This document shows, piece after piece, positions 16,351 through 24,460 of a DNA stretch of 64,000 nt. Location: the NCBI RefSeq assembly GCF_030268685.1, contig NZ_BSRQ01000016.1, positions 144,059 to 208,058 on the forward strand. Direction: 5' to 3'. Source of the DNA: Microtetraspora sp. NBRC 13810. Its GTDB lineage: Bacteria; Actinomycetota; Actinomycetes; Streptosporangiales; Streptosporangiaceae. Position 1 is the first letter of the stretch. The number at the start of each line of letters is the position of its first letter. The notes beneath the pieces were generated by a model, which was not told where the DNA came from, did no database searches, and saw only the letters and a list, made by a program, of their open reading frames with translations. The translations under genes and the position numbers were made by a program.

Positions 16351-19026
16351 TCAGCCGGCGGTGACCTCGGCGTGCAGCGGCAGGTCGTGCACCGCGCGGC
16401 CGGCGAGCACGGTGAAGGCGCCGGGCTCGGTCAGCCAGCCGCCGTCCGGCGCCGACCAGTGCTGGAGGGCGCGGGCCGCGATCACGACCTCGGCCTCCGC
16501 GCTCTCGCCCGGCTCCGCCTCGACCCGGGCGAACCCGGCGAGCCACCGCACCGGCCGGTCCACCGCGCTCTCCGGCCGGGCGAGATACACCTGGACGACC
16601 TCGCTCCCCCGCCGCGGCCCGGTGTTGCGCAGCCGTACCCGCACCGTGAGGGAAGCGCCCGGCGCCACCTGCCCGGGCGCGGACACCTCCTCGTAGGACC
16701 AGGAGGTGTAGCCGAGCCCGTGGCCGAACCAGTAAGCCGGGGAGTCGTCGCTCCGCAGCCAGCCGCGGTGGCCGACGTCGAGCCCCTCGGTGTAGTCGAG
16801 CACGCCCGCCACCGGCGTGGTGGACACCAGGGAGGCGTCGCTCCACGTGGTGGGCAGCCGCCCGCCCGGCTCGGCCGCGCCGAACAGCACGTCCGCCAGC
16901 CCGTGCCCGGCCTCCTGACCGGGGAACCAGCCGAGCAGCACGGCGGGCACCTCCTCGCGCCACGGCAGGGCGACCGGGCCGCCGGAGTTGACGATCACGA
17001 CGGTGCGCGGGTTGACCGCGGCCACCGCCCGGACCAGCTCGTCCTGGCGGGCGGGCAGGTCCAGGGACTCCCGGTCGTAGCCCTCGCTCTCCAGCTCCTC
17101 GGTGGTGCCGACCACGACGACGGCGGCGTCGCAGCCACGGGCCAGCTCGACCGCCGCGGCCAGCTCGGCGTCGTCGTCGCCGGTCCGCGGCGGGTCGGCG
17201 GCCAGCGCGGACGCCCGGCCGGTGTCCGGGTCGAGCCGCCGCCGCGCGACCAGCTCGACCTCGCGCCCCTCGGCCAGGGTGAGCGGGACGCGGTGGAAGG
17301 GCGGGGACAGGCTCACCGTGGCCGGGTCGTCGGTCTCGCGCACGACCTCCTGGTCGATGAGCGTCCGCCCGTCCGCTTCGAGGGTGACGTGCCCCCAGCC
17401 CGCGACGGCCAGGCTCCACTCGCCGTCCGCCACCGGTCGCAGCAGGGCGCGGATCTCCACGGTCGCAGCCCCCTCGACGACCGCCGGCTCCAGGATCCGG
17501 CCGGTCAGCCGGTGCTCGGCGTGCAGTTCGGCGCCGTCCTCGTCGAGCAGCCGGACGAGGACGCCGGGCTCGCCGGTCAGCGGGTTGCGCGCGTTGCCCG
17601 TGGTGAGGGGGGTGGGCCGGTCGTCGGCGGCCAGGCCGCGCGCGTGGCGCACCTCGGCCACCCCGGCCAGCGCCTCGCGGACGCCGTCCAGCGGGGAGAC
17701 CACGTAAGGGGGGTAGACGCCGGCGCTTCCGCCGCCCTGGATGCGGGCGTCCGCCGCGTTGGGGCCGATCACGGCGACACCGGCCAGCCGGGCCGGGTCG
17801 AGCGGCAACAGCCCGCCCTCGTTCCGCACCAGCACACAACTGGCCGCCACCGCCCGCCGCAACACCGCCCGGACCCCGGCCCCGTCCCAACCCTCACCCA
17901 CGCCCGCACCGCTCACAGATGCACCACGCCCGGCGGCAGCACCGGCGAGAGCCCCGCTGACGGAGCCGCCGGTCACGAAGGTGTCGGTGGTGGGGGTGTC
18001 GGTGGTGGGGGTGTCGGTCGCGGGGGTGTCGGTGGTGGGGGTGTCGGTCGCGGGGGTGTCGGTCGCGGGGGTGTCGGTCGTGGCAGTGCCGGTCGCGGGG
18101 ACAGTGGTCGTGGCGGTGCCGGTCTTGAGAACGCCGGTCGCGGGGGTGTCGGTGGTGGGGGGAGGGGGGGTGAGGGCGCCGACGCGGGCGGCGAGGCGGA
18201 GGAGGCGGCGGAGCTTGTCGTCGATGGCCTCCTCGGGGACCTCGCCCGCGCGCACCGCCTTGACCAGGGCGTCGCCCCAGTACTCGTTCGGGCCGGGCAT
18301 GGCGAGGTCCTGGGCGGCGCGCGCCGAGGCGACGGTGGAGCGCACGGCCCCCCAGTCGGAGACCACCACGCCGTCGAAGGCCCACTCCCCCTTGAGCGGC
18401 TCGGCGAGCAGCGGACTCTCGGACATGGTGTCGCCGTTCACCCCGTTGTAGGCGGACATCACCACCCACGCCCCGGCCTCGACCGCGGCCTCGAAGGGGG
18501 CCAGGTAGACCTCGCGGAGCGTGCGCTCGTCGACGCGGGCGTCCAGGGTGAGCCGCTCGGTCTCGGAGTCGTTGGCGGTGTAGTGCTTGGCGGTCGCGGC
18601 CACGCCGCCAGACTGGACGCCCTTGATGTAGGCGGCGCCGATCCTGCCGGTGAGCAGCGGGTCCTCCGAGTAGCACTCGAAGTGCCGGCCGCCGAGCGGC
18701 GACCGGTGCAGGTTGAGCGTGGGCGCGAGCAGCACGTCCACGCCCAGTCGCCGGGCCTCCCCCGCCAGCAGCGCGCCCAGCTCGGCGGCCAGGTCCTCGT
18801 CCCAGGTGGCGGCGAGCGCGGTCGGGGAGGGCAGGTTGAGCGACGTCCTGCGCTCGTCCCAGCCCTGCCCGCGCACGCCGACGGGACCGTCGGAGACGGC
18901 GATCGCCCGCAGCCCGACGGCGGGCTCGGCGTGCAGCCGCCACGGCGTGGCCCCGTCGAGCAGCCGCACCTTCTGCTCCAGATCCAGTGTCCGCACCAGG
19001 CGATCGAGCTCGTCCTCGGTCAGCAC
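16351..19026 (-). CDS. GH3 family beta-glucosidase
   Basis: The 891-residue GH3 enzyme has an N-terminal TIM barrel (GLRAIAVSDGPVGVRG, LAPTLNLHRSPLGGRHFECYSEDP, KHYTANDSE) with the nucleophile Asp in VVVSDWG. A C-terminal alpha/beta sandwich follows (GCDAAVVVVGTTEELESEGYDR), with a PA14-like insert and a terminal Fn3-like domain. An unusual Thr/Asp/Pro repeat (TDTPA or TDTPT units) links the two main domains. There is no signal peptide, so it is probably cytosolic and completes hydrolysis of imported oligosaccharides. GTG 19026 follows AAAGGGG. Operators O4 and O5 lie upstream. Confidence 0.9.
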   Translation of the reverse strand: MLTEDELDRLVRTLDLEQKVRLLDGATPWRLHAEPAVGLRAIAVSDGPVGVRGQGWDERRTSLNLPSPTALAATWDEDLAAELGALLAGEARRLGVDVLLAPTLNLHRSPLGGRHFECYSEDPLLTGRIGAAYIKGVQSGGVAATAKHYTANDSETERLTLDARVDERTLREVYLAPFEAAVEAGAWVVMSAYNGVNGDTMSESPLLAEPLKGEWAFDGVVVSDWGAVRSTVASARAAQDLAMPGPNEYWGDALVKAVRAGEVPEEAIDDKLRRLLRLAARVGALTPPPPTTDTPATGVLKTGTATTTVPATGTATTDTPATDTPATDTPTTDTPATDTPTTDTPTTDTFVTGGSVSGALAGAAAGRGASVSGAGVGEGWDGAGVRAVLRRAVAASCVLVRNEGGLLPLDPARLAGVAVIGPNAADARIQGGGSAGVYPPYVVSPLDGVREALAGVAEVRHARGLAADDRPTPLTTGNARNPLTGEPGVLVRLLDEDGAELHAEHRLTGRILEPAVVEGAATVEIRALLRPVADGEWSLAVAGWGHVTLEADGRTLIDQEVVRETDDPATVSLSPPFHRVPLTLAEGREVELVARRRLDPDTGRASALAADPPRTGDDDAELAAAVELARGCDAAVVVVGTTEELESEGYDRESLDLPARQDELVRAVAAVNPRTVVIVNSGGPVALPWREEVPAVLLGWFPGQEAGHGLADVLFGAAEPGGRLPTTWSDASLVSTTPVAGVLDYTEGLDVGHRGWLRSDDSPAYWFGHGLGYTSWSYEEVSAPGQVAPGASLTVRVRLRNTGPRRGSEVVQVYLARPESAVDRPVRWLAGFARVEAEPGESAEAEVVIAARALQHWSAPDGGWLTEPGAFTVLAGRAVHDLPLHAEVTAG
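17981..18160 (-). repeat. 15-bp minisatellite within the GH3 gene
   Basis: About ten imperfect copies of a 15-bp unit encode TDTPA or TDTPT on the minus strand and keep the reading frame. It lies between the barrel and the sandwich domain, where a flexible linker is tolerated. Copy number is likely to vary between strains. Confidence 0.8.
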
Positions 19027-19044
19027 CTGCCGCCCCTTTCTTCT

Positions 19045-19060
19045 TGGAGAGCGCTCTCCA
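19045..19060. promoter_or_regulatory. LacI-type operator O4, 16-bp perfect palindrome
   Basis: TGGAGAGCGCTCTCCA lies about 20 bp upstream of the GH3 start codon. It would repress GH3 transcription. Confidence 0.75.
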
Positions 19061-19149
19061 TCGCCCCTAGATTCGGGGAGCGGCCGGTGCATGTCAATGG
19101 GGCGAACGGTGTTGTTCCTACCGAAACTTCTTTCAGGACCGAGGCGATG

Positions 19150-19163
19150 GGAGAGCGCTCTCC
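19150..19163. promoter_or_regulatory. LacI-type operator O5 (GGAGAGCGCTCTCC)
   Basis: A second site upstream of GH3, 104 bp from O4 (about ten helical turns). The spacing suits a looped repressor complex. Confidence 0.7.
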
Positions 19164-19242
19164 GTCGAATTCGCCGCTATGGCCACGGGGAGCGGGGCAG
19201 GGAACTCCGGTGACCCGACGCCGGTCAGCGGGCCGGCAGGGG

Positions 19243-19671
19243 TCAGGGGACCTCGGTGACCTTGACGCCGGGCGGGACGGTGAGGGTGTAGCGGGTGACG
19301 CAGACGGTCTCCTCGGACGCGAAGGGGTCGCAGGTGGCCTTGACGGTGAGCTGCCGGCCGTTCCAGAACTGCTGGACGTCGGGGGGACCGCCCTGCCAGG
19401 TGACCTCCCGCCTGATGGTGATCTGCCCGGCGGGGCCGCGCGCCACCGCGACCTCGACCTGCCCGGTCCTGTCCACCACGACCTCCGGCGAGGTGATCCG
19501 GTAGACGTCCTCGACGGTCTGGGAGGAGGTCGAGGACAGCAGCAGGAAGCCTCGCGGCGTGTCCGGCGGGCTGAGGATGTCCAGCCACGCCGCCGCCGCC
19601 GGGCCGCACACCGCGAGCGTGGTGAGCAACCCGCTCGCGACGATCCAGCCGGTCCTGACATTGCGTCGCAT
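19243..19671 (-). CDS. small secreted or membrane-anchored protein of a two-component operon
   Basis: This 142-residue protein has an N-terminal signal or anchor (VRTGWIVASGLLTTLAVCGPAAAAW). A beta-rich extracytoplasmic region follows with two cysteines (KATCDPFASEETVCVTRY), probably a disulfide. I recognise no named family. Its start is 13 bp from the stop of the response-regulator gene, so it is the third gene of the kinase-regulator operon. It may be an accessory sensor or the regulated output. Confidence 0.65.
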   Translation of the reverse strand: MRRNVRTGWIVASGLLTTLAVCGPAAAAWLDILSPPDTPRGFLLLSSTSSQTVEDVYRITSPEVVVDRTGQVEVAVARGPAGQITIRREVTWQGGPPDVQQFWNGRQLTVKATCDPFASEETVCVTRYTLTVPPGVKVTEVP

Positions 19672-19684
19672 CGACGTCTACCTC

Positions 19685-20326
19685 TCAGACCTTCAGGAAA
19701 CGGAGCACGGCGAGCACCCGGCGATGGTCCTTGTCCGCGCCGGAGAGACCGAGCTTGGTGAAGATGTTGTTGATGTGCTTGCCCACGGCCCCCTCGGACA
19801 CGGTGAGGGCCTCGGCGATGCCGGTGTTGGAGCGGCCCTCCGCGATCAGTGCGAGCACTTCGTACTCCCTGCGGGTGAGCAGGTCGAGCGGGTCGCTGTG
19901 CCGGCGGACCAGCAACTGGGCCACCACCTCGGGGTCGAGCGCGGTGCCGCCCCCGGCGACCCGGCGCAGCGCGTCGACAAACTCCTTGACGTCGGCCACC
20001 CGGTCCTTCAGCAGGTAACCGATGCCGCTGGTCTCGGTGGACAGCAACTGGGTGGCGTAACGCTCCTCGACGTACTGCGACAGGACCGTGATGGGCAGGC
20101 CGGGATGGGTCCGGCGCAGCACGAGGGCGGCGCGCAGGCCCTCGTCGGTGTGCGAGGGCGGCATGCGCACGTCGGTGATGACGAGGTCGGGCCGCTGCTC
20201 GTCCACCGCGCGGAGCAGCCCGTCGGCGTCGGAGACGGCGGAGACGACCTCCATCCCGCCCGAGCCGAGCACCCAGACCAGCCCTTCTCGCAGCAGAACG
20301 GAATCCTCGGCGAGCACTACGCGCAC
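19685..20326 (-). CDS. NarL/LuxR family response regulator
   Basis: The 213-residue protein has a receiver domain (MRVVLAEDSVLLREGL, acceptor Asp near residue 52 in DLVITDVRMPP, Lys in YLLKDRV). A C-terminal LuxR helix-turn-helix follows (LTRREYEVLALIAEGRSNTGIAEALTVSEGAVGKHINNIFTKL). It overlaps the kinase gene by 10 bp, so the pair is translationally coupled. Targets are unknown; self-regulation through the inverted repeats upstream of the kinase gene is possible. Confidence 0.93.
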   Translation of the reverse strand: MRVVLAEDSVLLREGLVWVLGSGGMEVVSAVSDADGLLRAVDEQRPDLVITDVRMPPSHTDEGLRAALVLRRTHPGLPITVLSQYVEERYATQLLSTETSGIGYLLKDRVADVKEFVDALRRVAGGGTALDPEVVAQLLVRRHSDPLDLLTRREYEVLALIAEGRSNTGIAEALTVSEGAVGKHINNIFTKLGLSGADKDHRRVLAVLRFLKV

Positions 20327-21555
20327 GGCAGCTCCACATCGATCGTCGTCGGACCGCCGAGCGGGCTGTCGATGCGCAGGCTTCCGTCGACCGAGCCGAC
20401 CCGCTGGGCGAGGCCGCGCAGCCCCGACCCCAGCGCCGGATCCGCGCCCCCGAGACCATCATCGCGGACGGCCAGCAGCAGCCGGTCGCCGTCGCGGCGG
20501 ACGTCGACCTCGGCGCTGAGCGCGTTGGCGTGCTTGGCGACGTTGGTGAGCGTCTCGGAGACGACGAAGAAGGCCACGGCCTCGATGGTGGGCGAGGCCC
20601 GCTCCGCCACGTCGACGTGCAGCCGCACCGGGAACGGCGCCCGGGCGGCGAGGCCGGACAGCGCCGCGTCGAGTCCCTGGTCGTTGAGCACGGCCGGATG
20701 CAGGCCGCGGACGAAGTCGCGCAGCTCCCTCAGTGCCAGCTTGGCCTCCTCGTGCGCCTGCTCGATCGCCTGGCGGGCGGGCTCGGGCAGCTCGGTCAGG
20801 GTGGCGCGGGCCATGCCGAGGTTCATCGCGAGCGACACCAGCCGTTGCTGGGTGCCGTCGTGCAGGTCGCGCTCGATGCGGCGGCGCTCGGTGTCCGCGG
20901 CGTCGACCGCGTCGGCCCGGCTCTCGCGCAGCGCCGCCACCCGCCGCTCCAGCCGCTCCTTCTCGCTCGGGCCGAGCAGCGCGCGCGCCGCGAGCGTGTC
21001 CACCACCGCCGCCGCCCGGGCCAGCCAGGGCGCGAACGCGCAGAGCGCCACCATGACCAGCACGCAGATCACGGCCTGCACGACGTCCTCGCTCAGCCAT
21101 CCCCGCAGGGCGACGGCCGGCATGATCAGGGCGCCCACCCAGGCCCCGCCCACCAGGAGGGCCGAGATCCCGGCGAGCGGCAGCGCGAGCAGGTGGTAGC
21201 CGAGCTGGCGCCAGGTGCTCAGGGTGCGCACCTCGGTCAGGAACCACCGCACGGGCCTGCCGCCGACCGGCCGCACCGGGGCCTCGGGGATGTCCTCCCC
21301 GAGGAGCGCGGCGAACCTGGCCCGCTGCACCCTGCTGAGCCGCGGAACGACCCACAGCAGCGCCCACAGCCCGGCCAGCGCGACGACGACGGTCCAGAAG
21401 AACAGCACGGTCAGCGCGACGAGCGCCGCGATCACCGCGCCGCAGAACAGCGCGACGGGGACGCCCGCCACGGCGTGGAAGGTGCGCAGCCAGGTCGCCG
21501 CCGAGTAGTGGGCCCGGACCCTGTCCCAGGGCGTCGTCAGCTCCGCTTCGGTCAT
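20317..21555 (-). CDS. NarL-type sensor histidine kinase
   Basis: The 412-residue membrane kinase has two pairs of hydrophobic helices in the N-terminal half (about residues 30-70 and 120-180). A HisKA_3 dimerisation region carries the phospho-acceptor His near residue 232 (RRRIERDLHDGTQQRLV). The HATPase_c domain ends with GLGGADPALGSGLRGLAQRV and SPLGGPTTIDVELP. It is cognate to the overlapping response regulator. The stimulus is unknown; the lack of a large extracytoplasmic domain suggests membrane sensing. Confidence 0.92.
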   Translation of the reverse strand: MTEAELTTPWDRVRAHYSAATWLRTFHAVAGVPVALFCGAVIAALVALTVLFFWTVVVALAGLWALLWVVPRLSRVQRARFAALLGEDIPEAPVRPVGGRPVRWFLTEVRTLSTWRQLGYHLLALPLAGISALLVGGAWVGALIMPAVALRGWLSEDVVQAVICVLVMVALCAFAPWLARAAAVVDTLAARALLGPSEKERLERRVAALRESRADAVDAADTERRRIERDLHDGTQQRLVSLAMNLGMARATLTELPEPARQAIEQAHEEAKLALRELRDFVRGLHPAVLNDQGLDAALSGLAARAPFPVRLHVDVAERASPTIEAVAFFVVSETLTNVAKHANALSAEVDVRRDGDRLLLAVRDDGLGGADPALGSGLRGLAQRVGSVDGSLRIDSPLGGPTTIDVELPCA

Positions 21556-21612
21556 GCAACCAACCGTAGGGACTCGGCTGCCCGCCGCGACATGGGCACA
21601 GGGTCCGCAAAA

Positions 21613-21653
21613 AGGTGGGGAGAACCCCACCTCCGCCCCGGGGGTCAGACCCC
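21613..21653. promoter_or_regulatory. two adjacent inverted repeats between kinase and serine hydrolase genes
   Basis: AGGTGGGG-agaa-CCCCACCT (21613-21632) has perfect 8-bp arms. GGGGTC-a-GACCCC (21641-21653) has perfect 6-bp arms. Both lie in the divergent promoter region and could be operators, for example for the response regulator. Confidence 0.45.
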
Positions 21654-21705
21654 GGTGGCCACCCCTTAGGTTGGCGATAACCGGACAGAAGGGAGCTTTT
21701 CCACC

Positions 21706-23130
21706 GTGATGCTCGCGGGTCTGGCCGAGCACTGCGCCGGGACGCTGGCCGCGACCGGCGCCGCCTCCGTCTCCGTCGCCGTGGCGCGCGACGGCGAGGT
21801 GGTCCACGCCGAGGCCGCCGGCCTGGCCGACGTCGCGGCGGGGCGACCGGCCACCACCGGCACCGCCTACCTGCTGGCCTCCGTGACGAAGCCGATCACC
21901 GCGACCGGCGTGTGCCTGGCCGCCGAGGCGGGCCTGCTCGACCTGGACGACCCGGTGGAGAAGCACCTGGGCGGGATCCGCCTCCCCCGCCGCCGCCACC
22001 GCGGCGCCCCGACGGTCCGCCAGGTGCTCGGCCACCGGGCCGGGCTGGGCGGCCATTTCGACTTCTCCTACGCGGACGAGCCCGCCGCACTCCCCCCGGC
22101 ACGGCGGGCGATCGAGCGTTACGGCACGCTGTACCACGAGCCGGGCTCCCGCTTCGAGTACTCCAACCTCGGCTACGGCGTCCTGGACGTGGTCCTGGAG
22201 AACGTCACCGGCCGCGACCCCGCGGCGTACGCCCGGGACCGGATCTTCGCGCCCCTGGGGCTCACGAGCTGCCACATCGGACCCTCCTACGAGGGCCCGG
22301 CCGGGGAGGCCGTGCGGCACTCGGCGGACGGCCTGCCCTACCCGGTGTACGACACCTCCCACCGGGGCGCGTCGCTGGGCTGGGCGACGGCGCCGGACCT
22401 GGCGATGTTCGGGCTGACCCAGGCGGGCGGGCCGGGGGTGCTCGGCCCCGCCGCCACGGCGGCCATGCGCGCCGCGCTGCCGGTCGGCGCCGGGCGGGGC
22501 GACGGCCTGGGGTACGGACTGGGCTGGTTCGTCTCGCGGAGCGGCGGGCACGAGATCGTCGGTCACAGCGGCAGCATGGGCGGGGTCGCGACGATGCTGG
22601 CGGTCGTCCCCGGGCTGCGGCTGGCCGTGAGCGTGCTCACCAACTCCAGCGGCGCCGCGGCCCGCACCTCGGTCGTCGAGTACGTCATGGCGGAGCTGGT
22701 GCCGGGTTTCACGGCCGCCGCCCTGCCGCCGTTCCCGGTGCGGGAGCGGGCGATGAGGGTGCCGCCCGGCGCCTGGGAGGGACTGATCGGCACCGAGGCG
22801 GGCGCCGTGCCGCTGGCGTTGCGGCTGGGCGCGGACGGGCGGCTGGCGGCCCGGCTGGACGGCGGGGAGCCGGCGCCGGCGCTGATCGTCACCGCCTCCG
22901 CCGACTGGGACCTGCGCGCCGCCTTCGCCCTCCAGCTCCCCACCCCGGACGCCCGGCTGAACACCCCGCTGCTGATGCTGGAACTGAACGAGGAGCGCGG
23001 CACGCTCACCGGCGCCGCGCGGGCCGTCAAGAACGGCGAGGACGGCGGCCGCCTCGGCAACCAGCTCAGCCACTGGTGCGAGCTGAACCCCGCGGAAGAC
23101 TCGGGGCTCGTAGGCGCAGAACAGGAATGA
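21706..23130 (+). CDS. beta-lactamase-fold serine hydrolase (class C / DD-peptidase family)
   Basis: The ~474-residue protein carries the three family motifs: SVTK (Ser-X-X-Lys nucleophile) near residue 65, YSN (Tyr-X-Asn) near 152, and GHSGSMGG replacing the KTG box. A C-terminal beta-rich region follows. There is no obvious signal peptide, so it may be a cytosolic esterase or peptidase rather than a true beta-lactamase. Starts GTG 21706 and ATG 21709 are adjacent; GGGAG lies 10-13 bases upstream. It is divergent from the kinase operon. Confidence 0.85.
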   Translation: MMLAGLAEHCAGTLAATGAASVSVAVARDGEVVHAEAAGLADVAAGRPATTGTAYLLASVTKPITATGVCLAAEAGLLDLDDPVEKHLGGIRLPRRRHRGAPTVRQVLGHRAGLGGHFDFSYADEPAALPPARRAIERYGTLYHEPGSRFEYSNLGYGVLDVVLENVTGRDPAAYARDRIFAPLGLTSCHIGPSYEGPAGEAVRHSADGLPYPVYDTSHRGASLGWATAPDLAMFGLTQAGGPGVLGPAATAAMRAALPVGAGRGDGLGYGLGWFVSRSGGHEIVGHSGSMGGVATMLAVVPGLRLAVSVLTNSSGAAARTSVVEYVMAELVPGFTAAALPPFPVRERAMRVPPGAWEGLIGTEAGAVPLALRLGADGRLAARLDGGEPAPALIVTASADWDLRAAFALQLPTPDARLNTPLLMLELNEERGTLTGAARAVKNGEDGGRLGNQLSHWCELNPAEDSGLVGAEQE

Positions 23131-23219
23131 CGCTCACAGTGCCCGGTGTCCGGTCCCGCGTGGCAGCAGCCAGACCGGCTCGTGAGTCGTCTCGGACGCC
23201 CTCGACGACGGGATGTAAA

Positions 23220-23232
23220 CTACACGGTGTAG
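23220..23232. promoter_or_regulatory. candidate TetR operator
   Basis: CTACAC-g-GTGTAG is a perfect 6-bp-arm inverted repeat about 50 bp upstream of the TetR gene. This is the typical form and position of an autoregulatory TetR site. Confidence 0.6.
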
Positions 23233-23282
23233 GTCACCCAGGTGAACCAGGCGGTGTATCCAGCTCGCGGAAGGGGTCGCCG

Positions 23283-23936
23283 GTGGCACGGCAAGCGCTC
23301 GGTAGGCGGGGTCCGCTGGCGGAGAAACGCCGGGCCATCGTCCGCGCGGCCCAGGAGGTGTTCCTGCGCGAGGGGTTCGCCCGGGCCGGCGTCGACGCCA
23401 TCGCGGCCGTCGCCGGGGTGTCCAAGCGTACGGTCTACAACCACTACGCCGACAAGGAGCGGCTGTTCCTGTCGGTCATCGAGGAGACCATCGAGCCGGT
23501 CATCACCCGGTTCGTCCAGATCGCCGACCGGCACCTGGGGGCGGTCACCGACCTGGAGGGCGACCTGGTCGCCTTCGGCCGCGAGTGGGTGCGCCTGACG
23601 GTGCTGTCCCCCGAGCACGCGGCGCTGCTCCGGCTGGTCGTCGCCGAGGCCACCCACTTCCCGGAGGTGGTCGACGCCTGGCGCGGCGCGGGCGCCGACC
23701 GGAGTCACGAGGTGCTCACCGGCCATCTCGGCAGGATCGCCGCGGCCGGGCTGCTCGACATCCCCGACCTCGACGAGGCGGCCCGGCACCTCACCGCGCT
23801 GGTCTGCAACCCGCCGCAGAGCCGCTCGTTCTTCGGCACCCGCCCGCTGGCCGGCGACGAGGTGGACGAGCTCGTCACCGCCGCGATCCGCGCCTTCCTG
23901 CGCGTCTACCGGCCGGACCCTCCCCGGCGGGCCTGA
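23283..23936 (+). CDS. TetR/AcrR family transcriptional regulator
   Basis: The 217-residue protein has an N-terminal TetR helix-turn-helix (AIVRAAQEVFLREGFARAGVDAIAAVAGVSKRTVYNHYADKERLF, residues 15-60). A C-terminal helical ligand domain resembles the AefR-like group (EHAALLRLVVAEATHFPEV). The GTG at 23283 follows GGAAGGGG. The gene downstream of it is a relic, so the original target may have been lost. Confidence 0.9.
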   Translation: MARQALGRRGPLAEKRRAIVRAAQEVFLREGFARAGVDAIAAVAGVSKRTVYNHYADKERLFLSVIEETIEPVITRFVQIADRHLGAVTDLEGDLVAFGREWVRLTVLSPEHAALLRLVVAEATHFPEVVDAWRGAGADRSHEVLTGHLGRIAAAGLLDIPDLDEAARHLTALVCNPPQSRSFFGTRPLAGDEVDELVTAAIRAFLRVYRPDPPRRA

Positions 23937-23972
23937 CGGCCGCCCGGTTTCCCGCGGGCGGCCGGGTCTGGG

Positions 23973-24110
23973 TCAGCCGGTGCCGTGCCAGGACCGCCAG
24001 AGCGCCGCGTAGGCGCCGCCCGCGGCGACGAGGTCGTCGTGCGTGCCGAGTTCGGTGACGCGGCCGGCCTCGACGACCGCCACCCGGTCCGCGTCGTGCG
24101 CGGTGTGCGG
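23973..24110 (-). pseudogene. C-terminal fragment of an ABC transporter ATPase
   Basis: The last 45 codons of this minus-strand frame read HTAHDADRVAVVEAGRVTEL, GTHDDLVAAGGAYAALW and so on. That is the region after the H-loop of exporter-type ABC ATPases. Walker A, the signature motif and Walker B are all absent. Upstream the homology stops at about 24110, where an aldo/keto reductase relic begins on the other strand. This is the tail left by a deletion or rearrangement. Confidence 0.7.
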
Positions 24111-24450
24111 GACCTGGCCGCGCAGGACTTCCGCGCGATCAGCCCGCGCTTCCAGGGTGAGAACCTCGGAGCCAACCTCGCCCTGGTCGAGGCGCTGCGC
24201 GAGGTGGCCGCGGAGCTGGGCGCGACGGTGGCCCAGGTCGCCATCGCGTGGGGTGGCGTCCCGCGGCGAGGACATCGTGCCCCTGGTCGGCGCCCGCCGC
24301 CGGGACCGGCTCGCCGAGTCGGTCGCTTCGGCGTCCCTGAAGCCGGACCCGGCCGCGCTGGCGAGGATCGAGGCCGCCGTCCCGGCCGGCGCCGCCGCCG
24401 GCGCCCGGTACGCCGACGTGTTCCTCCAGGCCATGGACAGCGAACGGTAG
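24111..24450 (+). pseudogene. C-terminal fragment of an aldo/keto reductase, frameshifted
   Basis: DFRAISPRFQGENLGANLAL and VEALREVAAELGATVAQVAIAW (about 24126-24255) are a typical aldo/keto reductase segment. The expected continuation, EDIVPLVGARRRDRLAESV to MDSER, lies in the next frame and ends at 24450. A small deletion near 24255 therefore broke the frame. The N-terminal barrel with its catalytic Tyr is missing. It meets the ABC-transporter tail head-on at about 24110. Confidence 0.75.
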
Positions 24451-24460
24451 CGGCCCCGGC

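Noticed and set aside
17981..18160. CRISPR-like regular repeats
   Set aside because: The units are 15 bp with no unique spacers and encode an in-frame linker. No cas genes are present anywhere in the window.
14257..19761. 1834-codon open frame on the + strand
   Set aside because: It is a shadow across the permease, LacI and GH3 genes, with Arg/Gly/Pro-rich nonsense composition. High GC at third codon positions creates such frames.
20317..23073. Long upstream extension of the histidine kinase frame
   Set aside because: Beyond ATG 21555 the frame runs antisense through the serine hydrolase gene and shows no family resemblance.
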